64,000 nucleotides of DNA. Origin: Thermothielavioides terrestris NRRL 8126. Lineage: Eukaryota > Ascomycota > Sordariomycetes > Sordariales > Chaetomiaceae. Position numbers and translations under genes: made by a program. This document shows positions 1-10,980 of the stretch, piece after piece. The notes beneath the pieces were generated by a model. The model had not been told where the DNA came from. It did not search any database and saw nothing but the letters and a program-made list of their open reading frames with translations. The stretch's first letter is position 1; each line of letters opens with the position of its first letter. The stretch is taken from NCBI RefSeq assembly GCF_000226115.1, contig NC_016458.1:248001-312000 (forward strand). The letters run 5' to 3'.

Positions 1-141
1 CCTCTCAGCAGAAAGGCGCGCCAAGAGCGCTCTCATCGCAGAATCGCAGAATCGCGGCAATCGCAAACACGCCAATAATTTTACCAACCCTGCCAGGTCC
101 CAATTCGTCGCTCGCATCGCGGGCTGCGCTACCGACCTACA

Positions 142-1311
142 ATGGCGTCTTCAGCGAGGGCCGGCGATCCCATGTCTTTCGAACCCGACCGGCGCCCGCC
201 GCGGTCGCGCTCCCGGTCGCGCTCCCGGTCTCGTTACCGGTCGCCCACTCCGCGCTCGCAGTACTCGCGATCACCCTCGATGGACCGCCGCCGCTCCGAC
301 GATAGAGATGCGCGCTCGCCTGCACGGAATGGCAGATACCGGAGCCGCAGCCGCGGCCGCAGCATCAGTCGCACCCCGAGTCGTACTCCCAGCCGCACTC
401 CCAGCTACAGCCGCAGCTATGCGCGCGATCGGAGCTACAGTCGTGATAGAAGCCGGACGCGGAGCAGGACGCGGAGCGAGAGCCCTCCGCTGAAGTCCAC
501 CAAGGTAAGTCGGCATTGAACACCCGCAAAGCCAGTAATTGGGCCACTCAATTAACCCTTGGTTGGCCAATTGCAGATCGTGGTCGAGCGCCTGACCAAA
601 AATGTCAACGAGGACCATCTCTACGAGATATTCGGCCAGTACGGCGAGATCGACGACCTGGATCTCCCTGTCAACCGGCAGTGTAAGTGCATATCCTCCT
701 CGCATTTTCTCTCAATCCCCTCCAATATTGTTCTGACCCGATGCCACGCAGCCGGTCTGAATCGCGGCACGGCCTACATTCTCTACTTTAATGAGGCGGA
801 CGCTCAATCGGCCATCACCCACATGCACGAAGCACAACTTGACGGTAGCATAATCCACGTGTCCATCGTCCTCCCGCGCCGCAAGGTCTCGCCGTCTCCT
901 CCGCTGGCCCGGCGCGGCCCGCGCGGCCCGCCTGCGAACGTGCGACCCGTGCTTGGTGCCGCCGCCGGCGGTCCTCCGGGCGGCCGTGGCTGGAGGTCTC
1001 CCGGTGCCGGCCGCTACGGCTACCGTTCCGACGTCTACCGTCCGCGGTCTGTGTCTCGCTCCCGCTCGCGGTCGCGGTCGCCGCTGCCTCCGCCCGGCGG
1101 CTCCCGCCGGTACCGCTCTCGCTCTCGATCGGCCTCATACTCGTCGAGGTCGCGCTCCCGGTCACCCCCGGGCCGCGGCGGCGGCCGAGACTACAGGGGT
1201 GGTGGCCGCGGCTACGGCAGGCGGAGGAGCCCCAGCCGCGACAGCTACGACAGCTACTACGACCGCCGCAGCAGAAGCCCCAGCCGCAGTCGGGATTGGG
1301 ACCGCCGGTAA
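142..1311 (+). CDS. RNPS1-like SR-type RNA-binding protein
   Basis: Three exons (142-504, 577-682, 752-1311), 342 residues. GTAAGT donors and TTGCAG/ACGCAG acceptors keep the frame. Residues 1-120 are an Arg/Ser-rich region. Residues about 121-202 form one RRM, running from IVVERLTKNVNEDHL to SIVLPRRK, with an RNP1-like NRGTAYILYF. The rest is proline-rich, then RS and RGG/Tyr-rich repeats. An RRM flanked by RS domains is typical of RNPS1-type nuclear proteins, which belong to the exon-junction/ASAP complex and influence splicing and mRNA quality control. The RNPS1 assignment is inferred from architecture; another SR-family member is possible. A second ATG at 172 could also serve as start. 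Intron 1 separates the RS region from the RRM. Confidence 0.8.
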
Positions 1312-3637
1312 CTGACCAACTGGTCGGTCATGATGGAGCTTCTTGGAGTTGGGCATGGCTTCGGGTTTACTGGGAAGTGATCGGCGTTCAGGCAGCGGTT
1401 GGGCCAACCGAAAAGGGGATCAAAATGAGACTTTTCGACTACGTTTGTTTCTGGTATCCGGTATTATAGGCTAATAGGGCTTTCAGATCATGAACGGTAC
1501 CTCCAGCCGTCGCGTGAACGCTACCCGTTACCGTCCATGAGCAAAATTGAGATTTCACAAGGCTCTTCGCCTTCGGTGACTGCCTAGGTAGCGAAATGTT
1601 GCCGCCTCGGGCCTCCTCCTTGGACCTAACTGCTTCTCAGATTTGCGTGGCAAATCAAGGAGGTGGTGAGAGGTTGCAGGGGTCTGAGGGTCAGTCTGAC
1701 CCGCGTTTGGTGTTGTTTGCCTCATCCCTTGGCCCCAGCGAAGAAGGGGCTAACATCTGACATGCTCCATCTCAGCCCTACGATGATTTGATGCAAGGTT
1801 ACACAGCCTTCCTGCAAGGTCACACAACCTTCCTCGGTTGATATCCCCCCCTTTGCGCACGTGTGCACACGAACAGGATGCTCAACACCCCGTCAGCGAA
1901 GGCATCGACTCCGCTCAAACCCGTCCGAGGCCGATTCTAGCTCCTCATCTCGTGGTGGGCACGAAGGGCGCTGGATTGACGATCGCACACGGGCGTGAAA
2001 CTTGGCAGGCAACCCCTGGCCGGAGCCGACGGCTTCTCAGGGGCGACTCCTGTGGCGGCGACTTGTGCGAAACACACTCCCACCTTCTGTATCTGGCTGC
2101 GAGGTGCACCGTTGAGTTCACTGGTGAAGGAACCCGTGGCTGATGACATCAATATACGATTCGTGTTCCCCAGGGCGTGTCTGAACGTGAAGGATCCAGG
2201 GTTGCAGTGAGCCCGCGGCGGGAGGGACGGCTCGCTGCTCAGGCTGGCGGAGACCGGCTGCTCCCACTGCGCCTATTCCGTTTCCATCGTCGGAGCCCAA
2301 AAGTGCAAGGTCATGCAGGGATTGTTTACCGTGGGCCGAAGCCAAAAAGCTTAGGGCGACCATTTCTCGCCAGCAAGTGAAGGGGTCGCACCAAGCAAAC
2401 ACTTACGGCTTCGGCGAAGAGACGGATGCCATCCAAAGAGCTTCCTTCCTTACTTTTTGGATGTTGATTCTGTGAATAGAGTGAATGGTCTCTCGCGGTT
2501 CCACGGTCTGCCGAGCATGCTGCCGTCTTGAGCTGCATCCGCGGGGGGCTCAGTGCTACCCAACTTCCGCAGGGCCTTCAGAGACTGTACTCGCTGTGTC
2601 CAAGCAGGGCCACTGACAACCACTCTCAGAGAAAGAAATGGCAGGTTGTTCGCCATTGGATCGGGCCACTCCGAGTCCCAACCCAGCCTGTCGGAAGCCT
2701 GACTCACGCTGGATACGAAGTCGCATCCCAGTGTTGGCGGCGTTTCCCTTTTCTCTCCTTGGCGTCCTGTGTCCGGTCCCAAATTCCAAATTCCAGTCCC
2801 ATGGACTCCTCCCCTGTAGTTGATGGATGAACCCGCCGTTACACAGAACCGTTGTCCTGGCAAGGCCGAGCCGTGGTCCTGCCAGCCTTGTGTGTGCCGA
2901 CATCCCGCACTTACATCGCCCGTCACCGCCAGTTTGCTTGCTTGCATGTAACCCTTACAAGTACCGGTGGAGAGAGCAATGTGATTGCACTCTTGCCCTC
3001 CCAGCGGACTGACTGGGCCACAGGCACCCGCCGGGCCACTCATCACGACGCCTCGTCACGCCCCGCTCCCCAAATCCTCTCATCTTCCACGGAGCCTGCC
3101 TGCCTGTCTAAGCCAGCTTTGCGCTGGGTTGCTCAGCCTTTGTTTCCTGCTTTTATGTCCGGAGCCGCAGATGGATCCGGCCCCCCCCCAACTCATCCAC
3201 CCAGGCTCCCTGCGTCACCCGCGGATTTGGAAACTTATAGGCTCGCTCACACGCGCGCAAGCCCCTTATTCCGCTACTGCGCCGTTCCCGCCGCTCCACC
3301 AGGTCCCATGGCCGATGGTGCTTGCTCCAATGGCAGCAACCGCTTTGCGAGGTCTGGCGGCAACCAGCTTCGTCACCGCCCACCTGCCCGGTGCGGACAA
3401 TGCTCGAGAGCCACCGTAGACTCAGCCGGATCCTTCGTTTCAACAGGGCCTTTGTTGATAACCAGTAGTCGCACACACGGGCGCCATTACAGCTGCCGCT
3501 GCCTTGCAAGCAGGCACCAAGTCACCAGTTACACAGCCCTTGTGTGACGGCCCTCGAGCTGACAACGGCAGGCCGTATGACTTGAGATGCTTCGTTCGTG
3601 CCTGCTGCTGTGTGCTTGCGTGCATACAGTTGGAAAG
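1312..3637. other. intergenic region, no gene seen
   Basis: About 2.3 kb without a convincing gene. Open frames here are short, lack splice structure and show no recognisable domains. A 21-base unit occurs twice in tandem at 1792-1833 (TGCAAGGTTACACAGCCTTCC-like, three differences). The 3' part from about 3,000 is pyrimidine-rich and probably belongs to the promoter of the small ORF at 3844. Confidence 0.5.
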
Positions 3638-3646
3638 TATAAAAGG
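3638..3646 (+). promoter_or_regulatory. TATA box upstream of the proline-rich ORF
   Basis: TATAAAAGG lies about 200 bases before the ATG at 3844. A CT/CA-rich stretch follows, as in many fungal 5' leaders. It is the best sign that the small ORF downstream is transcribed. Confidence 0.5.
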
Positions 3647-3843
3647 CCTCCAGCGAGCACGCCGTTGCTGTCCCTCACCTCATCGCCGCCGCACTGAGCA
3701 AGCATTCCTCGAGCTTTCTACGAGACACACACGCAGACACACACCACACGGGATCCATCTACCCGGCCTCGTTAGCCCAGCCACAACAACCACCAACACA
3801 CCGCCCCTCTGACCGGTATCAACTTACAATTCCACCCCCCAAG

Positions 3844-4092
3844 ATGCCCAACCCAGCCACCCCCCGCCGCCGCGGCCACGACCGCCATGCCCGCCACGCC
3901 AATCCCAACACCAACGCCAACAGCGACTTGACCAACGCAATCCGCATGTCCGGCCGACCCCCCACGCCCAACCCCCAGCCCCGCCCGGGCCCGCTGGGCC
4001 CCGCGCCGCGTCCGGATAACCCGACGCCGCCGCCTTCGCCGGGACCGACGCCGCCGCCTACGCCGCCGAATCCGCCCGCCCCGCAGAATTGA
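3844..4092 (+). CDS. small proline/asparagine-rich protein, unknown
   Basis: 82-codon intronless ORF whose ATG sits in a good context (CCAAG before ATG). The N-terminal third is basic and rich in Arg, His and Asn (PRRRGHDRHARHANPN). The C-terminal half is a low-complexity proline tract with PTPPP and NPP repeats. There is no signal peptide and no membrane segment. A TATA box precedes it and a 49-A homopolymer begins 35 bases after the stop. I do not recognise a family. Composition alone could produce such an ORF by chance, but the promoter-like context argues for a real short gene. Confidence 0.45.
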   Translation: MPNPATPRRRGHDRHARHANPNTNANSDLTNAIRMSGRPPTPNPQPRPGPLGPAPRPDNPTPPPSPGPTPPPTPPNPPAPQN

Positions 4093-4124
4093 TGAAGAGG
4101 GCTGATAGGTTGAGGAGCTGAGGC

Positions 4125-4126
<2 letters not shown>

Positions 4127-4175
<49 letters not shown>
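4127..4175 (+). repeat. 49-base poly(A) homopolymer
   Basis: An uninterrupted run of A from 4127 to 4175, followed by GAATAAAAAAAAG and a G-rich stretch to about 4209. It lies 35 bases downstream of the stop of the small ORF at 3844. Confidence 0.95.
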
Positions 4176-4177
<2 letters not shown>

Positions 4178-4209
4178 ATAAAAAAAAGAAGAGGGTGGGG
4201 GGGGGGGGG

Positions 4210-6435
4210 AGATAGATATGGAAGGAGGAAATAGGGTATGGAGTTTGGGATTTTTCTATTCTCTCTTTTTGTCTTTATTTCCCCGATCTCTCTGGATTTT
4301 TCTTCGTCGGTCGGTTCTGGGGATTCTGATCCCGCTGGCGTTGTGTTCCGGGACACTTGCCCGGGCACCAGCCCCTGAATTACCGCTTCTGGCACTTACA
4401 CGCGCGCTTGAGCCGGCCCTCAAGCCCTGCCGAAGCCACTGCAATAGATAGGTAAAAGCCTGGACAGCAATGGCTCTTGGGTAGTCTTATCAATCCGTCA
4501 CGGGCTCTCCCCTCATATTTCTCTCGAAAGTGACTCTTGTGGCCCCTATTTTGTGTGTTGTGCTTGCGGGGTTTGTTCAGGGGTAGCGCCCGGGTAAGCG
4601 AAGTGAGTCGGTATCGGCGCTTCCAAGTCCATGTCTCCGCGCAACAACAGGTAGTTTTTACAAGCTGCGATGACAAAAAATCTCATACGTATTTGTTTCA
4701 GTCCTTCCTCATTGAGGTGGTCATTTCCTCTCCTACCTACCTAACCTGAAATCGCTCCCGTCCGTCCAGCTGTCTTGCCCCGCCTATCTCAAACGGCGCG
4801 GCTCGACGATGCCAATCAAGAAGAGTTTCGACGGACGATTTAGAAAGGGTCTTTTACTGTGACTATGACTTTAGAGCGTCACAAAGTCTTGCTGGAGTGA
4901 AGGGCCATCGCAGGCCAAGCCGATGACAACAACGAGCACAGCCGACCCCTCGCGGGCGCCCCCAGGAAAATCAAACGAAACCTGGCATTCTCGACCATCA
5001 CCGTGTCCAAAATATGCTCTAGCAGCTCTCAGCCTCGTCGGTGTAGCACAGCATGCCGTAAGCCAAGGAGACTCGGGGCCAGGGTCTTTTCAGGCGCTGG
5101 CCGAGGACCCTTGCAGCACGCACGCCGCGGCTTTGCATGCCCAGAACCATCACCGGACGGCATGGGAATGCGTATTTTAGAGTCACCATTTATCTTCGGC
5201 ATGCAGCTAACCCAGGGGAACGAGACAAAGTGAAAGAAGGGTTTGGTCCGGAGCGGACCATCGGATCTCGCGGCGCCGACTGTTCGAAAGCAGCTCGTGC
5301 TCCTCTCAGTCGGCAAAAGCATCACGTGGATGGCAACTAACTACGGCATGAAACAAAAACATTGACGGACAGGAATGGCGATCCGCGCACAAGCATATCT
5401 CCCCAATCCTGTGTCGGCGCGCAGCTGGACTGATGGCGGATGTCTCGGTGATGGTCGACAGGTTTCGGAGTTCGCCGAGTCCGAGCCGACGAACAACGTC
5501 AAAGACTAGTCGTTAACGTGAACGGGCCGTCATCTTCCAGGAAAGGCGTAAGTGGGAACCTGATTGCTCTCGGACACCCTGTTCCTGCTCTTCTGGATTC
5601 AAAAACAGAGGTGGCGGGCATGCTGACGGCTCGCTCCACGGTTTATAGCCCCCAACCGGCCGCGACGGCACAGTTCTTCAGTTCCATTGTTTTGGCTAAA
5701 TATCCGAGAAATGCTTCGGCCCCCACAGGGCGTCGACGCCCTTGCAGCCCTGTCAGGCGACCAGTTCTGAGCAATTGCATAGGGCGAAGACCGTCATCAG
5801 CCCAGGCACCAGCGGGCCTGAAAATTACCTAACGTTGATCCTCGAAGTCACGAGATGCCGGCCTACGTAGGAAGGTAGAGTAATACACCGGAGTTGCAAA
5901 GGGGTTGGGCACTGTGGCTACCTTAGGTAGTTATGAACCGAGTGTTGCGACTGCAGCTCACTGCATCCAGAACGTGGATGGATGAATGGTCTCCAAGTCT
6001 CGCATGCTTCAAGTCGTGTTCGAATGGCATGGCCAGTCAGTCGCTGGCCAATGGAAATGGGAAGCTCTTCACATGCCCCTGAGCACAACCTGCGGGCTGT
6101 GGGTCCCGATGCGTTATCAGATGAGGCCCAGCCCCGATAAGATCGCCGCCCCGCAAAAAAATTCCAAGCGGCGGCGGGGCAGCAATTTCCATGGCCAGCG
6201 CTCCGGATTGTACGTCTTGCACGGAGTGCTGCGGTACTAAGCCTTCAGGCACCTGAATCCCGCGCCGCCTTGCCAGCGCCCAAGGCCCAACACAGCGATT
6301 TGTCCTCCGCACACACTGCGCGACAACTCGCAGAGGGCCTCTGCTGCCTGCGCCAACCCTGGTTTCTCCCTAAACCCTGCTTTGGCCCTGCGCGGCAGTT
6401 AGGTGCACCGGACCAGCCAGGACCGCGCGCAGACA
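4210..6435. other. intergenic region, no gene seen
   Basis: About 2.2 kb with no supported gene. Its 3' end must hold the promoter and leader of the New1/EF3-type gene. A TACCTTAGGTA palindrome occurs at 5919-5929. No repeats longer than 20 bases were noticed. Confidence 0.5.
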
Positions 6436-8010
6436 ATGCCGCACCCTGTGTCGCCGCCGACGGCTGTGGCCGCAGTGCCGCCAGCGACGGCGACGGTGAC
6501 GGTGCCCATCAAGGCGCCCGACGGGACCGTCCCGCCGCCAACCCAAGCCGACGTCGACTCGCTGCTCACCACCATCTTCACCGCCAAGACCTCGTCCGCC
6601 TCCATCGACGCCTGCTACGATCTGTGCGAGCTGCTCCTCGCCTCGGTCGGCTTCCGCGGCCTGCACCAGTACGGGATCCTCGCCGAGGTCAAGAAGGCCG
6701 CTGCCGACAAGAAGAGCGGCCTGCGCCGCGAAAGCGCCCAGAACCTCCTCGGCGCCCTGTTCGAACGCTTCCCGCCCCGCCAGCCCGTCAGCGAGATCGT
6801 CTTCCTCCTCCAGGATGGCGGCATGCTCGGCTGCGCCCTCGACGCCCTGGCCGACAAGGGCTCCATCGTGCGCGACGCCGCCCAGTACGGCATCGATGCG
6901 CTTTTCGCCAACCTGAGCCCCGAGGCCATGGTCGTCGGCCTCCTGCCTGCCCTGACCGAGTACATCAAGAAGGCCGGCGGCAAGTGGCAGGGCGTGGTCG
7001 GCGCCTTCAAGCTGATGCAGAAGATGGCCGACAAGGCCCAGATCACCATCGGCGGCACGAAGGAGGAGGCCCAGGAGAAGGAGTTTCTGCGCGAGGCCAT
7101 GGGCGCCAAGCTCGCCGGCCTGATCCCCATCGTCGAGAACGGCATGCTGGACATGAAGTCCGAGGTCGAGAAGCAGGCCGTCAAGACCATGACATCGCTG
7201 ACCTCGCTGCTCTCCAACGACGACGTGGCCCCGCGCATTCCGCTCCTCATCGACTCCATGCACCATCCCTCGCCCGAGACCCTGCAGAAGGCCATCCACG
7301 CGCTGTCGCAGACGACCTTTGTCGCCGTCGTCACCTCACCCGTTCTGGCTCTGCTCACGCCCTTCCTCGAGCGCTCCCTCAACAACCCGACCACCCCCCA
7401 GGAGGTGCTGCGCCAGACCGTCGTCATCACCGAGAACCTGACCAAGCTCGTGCACGACCCCATCGAGGCGCGCACTTTCCTGCCGAAGCTCCAGCCCGGC
7501 GTTAAGAGCGTCGTCGGGCGGGCATCGCTCCCCGAAGTCCGCGAGCTGGCCACCCGGGCACTGGCCGTGATGGACAAGGCCATGGGAGACGAGAAGACGG
7601 CTGTCGTGGAGCGGACCACCGCCCACGACGTTACCAAGGTGCTCGACGCCGAATTTAAGAGCAACGACTTGAAGGCTTTTGACCAGGGAACGTACGAGCT
7701 CGTGCTCCCCTACGTCTGCGAGATGGTTAGCGAAGATGTCAATCACCGACAGCTGGACCGCATTCCTGCCAGAATCGCCCCTTACCTCCAGTCAATAATA
7801 ACTCCGGCGTCCGCCGAGACCGTAGCTGCTGCGGTTCACAAGCTCTACGTCGAAGAGGACCGCCGCAAGTACGGCGTCCCGGAGAAGGAGGACGACGGCG
7901 AGGTGGAAATTGTGAACGCCGACTTCTCCCTTGGCTATGGCGGCAGGCTGCTACTGTCTCACACCAACCTGAGGCTGCTCAAAGGTCATCGCTATGGCCT
8001 TTGCGGCAGG

Positions 8011-8041
<31 letters not shown>

Positions 8042-9910
8042 GTATTGCCGCTGGCAAGCTGGAGGGGTTTCCGCCCCAGGACGTGCTCAGGACCTGCTAC
8101 GTGGAGCACAACCAGGGCGAGGACGCCGACATCAGCATCTTGGAGTATGTCTCTAAGGACCCAACCATTGCCAAGGAAGGCAAGGAGAGGATCTCTGCCG
8201 TCCTGGAGGAGTTCGGCTTCACGTCCGGCCCCGAGGGCCGGCAGTCGCAGAAGGTCGGCTCCCTGTCAGGCGGCTGGAAGATGAAGCTGGCGCTTGCCCG
8301 GGCCATGCTGCAACGGGCCGACGTCTTGCTCCTCGACGAACCAACCAACCATCTCGACGTCGCCAACATCAAGTGGCTGGAGAACTACCTCAAGACGCAC
8401 ACGGAGATCACCAGCTTGATCGTGTCGCACGACTCGGGCTTCCTCGACGAGGTCACTACGGACATCTACCACTACGAGCCGAACAAGAAGCTGAGCCACT
8501 ACAAGGGCAACCTCGCCGCCTTTGTCAAGGTACGTCCGGAGGCCAAGAGCTACTACACCCTGTCGGCCTCCAACGTGCAGTTCAAGTTCCCTCCTCCGGG
8601 CATCCTCTCGGGCGTCAAGTCACAGACCCGCGCCATCATCCGCATGACCAACGTCTCGTACACGTATCCGAACGCGCCCAAGCCGTCCCTGATCGACGTG
8701 TCCTGCCAGCTGTCGCTGTCGTCCCGCGTGGCCATCATCGGCCCGAACGGCGCCGGCAAGTCGACGCTGATCAAGCTCCTGACGGGCGAGGTGATCCCGA
8801 CGTCGGGCAAGGTCGAGAAGCATCCCAACCTGCGGATCGGCTACATCAAGCAGCACGCGCTCGAGCACGTCGAGATGCATCTCGAGAAGACGCCGAACCA
8901 GTACCTGCAGTGGCGGTACGCCCACGGCGACGACCGCGAGGTGCACATGAAGCAGACCCGCATCCTGTCCGACAAGGACCGGGAGCAGATGGACAAGTTC
9001 ATCGACGTCGGCGACGGCAAGGGCAAGCGCCAGATCGAGGCGTTGGTGGGCCGGCAGAAGTACAAGAAGACCTTCCAATACGAGGTGTAAGTTGTCATCT
9101 TCTTTCCATTTTTTTATTCTTCCCAACTCGGCCTCGAACTGACATGTCGGCAGCAAATGGCGTGGCTTCCTGCCCAAGCACAACACCCAAATATCGCGGG
9201 AGACGCTGCTCGACCTCGGCTTCGCCAAGCTCGTGCAGGAGTTCGACGACCACGAGGCGTCGCGCGAAGGGCTCGGCTACCGCGAGCTGCAGCCGTCGGT
9301 CATCGCGAAGCACTTCGAGGACCTGGGGCTCGACCCGGAGATCGCCAACCACAGCGAGATCGGCTCGCTCTCGGGCGGCCAGAAGGTGAAGGTGGTGATC
9401 GCCGGCGCCATGTGGAACAACCCGCACCTGCTGGTGCTCGACGAGCCGACCAACTTCCTCGACCGCGACTCGCTCGGCGGCCTGGCCGTCGCCATCCGCG
9501 ACTTCAAGGGCGGCGTCGTCATGATCTCCCACAACGAGGAGTTCGTCGGCGCCCTCGCCACCGAGCAGTGGCACGTGCTCGACGGCCGCGTCACCCACCG
9601 CGGCCACGCCGCCCTCGCCCTCGACCGCTTCGAGGACAGCGGCCTCAGCACCCCCGTGCCGAGCTCCAGCGCCGTCAGCAGCGCCGTCAACTCGGGCGCC
9701 GAGGATAACGGTTCCGCCGCCGCCAGCACTGCCGCCGCCGCCCCCGGCGTCACGGGCGAGAGCATGGCCTTCCGCGCCAAGAAGAAGAAGAAGATGACCA
9801 AGAAGGAGCTCAAGGAGCGCGAGGTCCGCCGCCGCCTGCGCCACATCGACTGGCTGAATAGCCCCAAGGGCACGCCGAGGCCGCCGGATACTGACGATGA
9901 GGCGGAGTGA
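6436..9910 (+). CDS. New1/EF3-type ABCF translation ATPase
   Basis: Two exons (6436-9086, 9154-9910), 1135 residues. The N-terminal part (about 40-420) is helical and HEAT-like. ABC1 has Walker A GRNGAGKST near residue 524 and DEPTNHLD near 633. ABC2 has Walker A GPNGAGKST near 769, a chromodomain-like insert (KTFQYEVKWRGFLPKHNT), LSGGQ near 956 and DEPTNFLD near 979. The basic tail ends VRRRLRHIDWLNSPKGTP. Fungal EF3 and New1 (fission yeast Elf1) act on ribosomes in elongation or termination. The tail differs from the Lys-rich tail of yeast EF3 and looks more like New1, so I favour New1; EF3 cannot be excluded. The Asn/Gln/Tyr-rich prion segment of yeast New1 is absent; the N-terminus is Ala/Val/Pro-rich. 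An upstream in-frame GTG is not used. Confidence 0.88.
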
Positions 9911-9931
9911 GTTGTGGCATATGTTCTGGTG

Positions 9932-9964
<33 letters not shown>

Positions 9965-10980
9965 TCCTCCCTCTCTTGTCTTTTTATGCTTGATGAGCGG
10001 GCCATGAAGGGTAGTAGAGCGTGTTGGGCGGCTTTTCGCTTTACACTTACTGTTGCGCGCGTGATGACTCTGCTAGACTTGCTGAGCGGATCTGGGTTGG
10101 AAAAAGCGCGCACACTAATGGGATAGAGAGATAGATAGAGAGGGCTTACGGGCAAGTATAGAGGTGTTTTTGGCGGGCGGGCTCCATGTGTAGAGCTGGT
10201 TCGTTCATGCTGTTGTTGCGTATCGCAGAGCGGGCCGTTAACGGTAATGGATATCACGGCTTAGATAGAATTAACAGTGACAGATCTGAGCGAGCTTTTT
10301 TATCCACTACCTACTTGCGTAAGTAGCTTGTGGTCTGCTGCGGCTGATATGTATGTTACTACTAGTGGCATCAGAGACAGAGACGGAGACCATGAAGGGA
10401 CGGCTTCCCCCTTTGTGTGTATACTCGGCCCATGAGGTTGGCACGCAAGACCAGCACCACATCACAGCGCCAACAACCTCGCACGGCAGGTGGACAATTA
10501 ACCCAATTATCCCTGACTTGACTATCCTGCTCCACTAGCCAACTCCGGTTGAGAGCCTGCTCGTTCTATGGTTGCTTCCTAAAATACCAACATCAAATAG
10601 ACACTAGGTAGGTAGGTTGTGCCGTGATGAGAGAGAGAGCAAAAGGAATGAAAGAAAGAAGTTCGTGACATGAGACGTTGGCCTCCGCGACGAGGCTCTC
10701 AGGAGGAGAAAAAAATGACAACCCGTTTCCATCCGTTCTAAACACACCGTCGTCAAACTGACTTGACTAGAGAGACAGAGATAAACAAATGCTTTGCCAC
10801 GGTGGCAGTATCGGCAAATAGGTATGCTCACTCGCTCGCTCGCTGGCCCGTTTTCGGCTGGCTGCTGAGAGAACCCCCCAGGTACAGAGATCGCAGAAAA
10901 AGAAGCCCGCCCGCCCGGATACAAACAAAAACGAGGATGACTGCCTGCCCAATCATCCAACCGGCTAGCAGCTGACCGTT
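9911..10980. other. intergenic region between convergent genes
   Basis: Contains the 3' ends of the New1/EF3-type gene (+) and the GT2 gene (-). A run of 28 T occupies 9936-9963. The rest has no coding signal. CTAGGTAGGTAGG at 10603-10615 is one copy of the scattered ACCTAGGT-like motif. Confidence 0.6.

Noticed and set aside
2450..3547. Frames of 198 (minus) and 231 (plus) codons in the first intergenic region
   Set aside because: No domain resemblance, no splice structure, and both strands look equally open.
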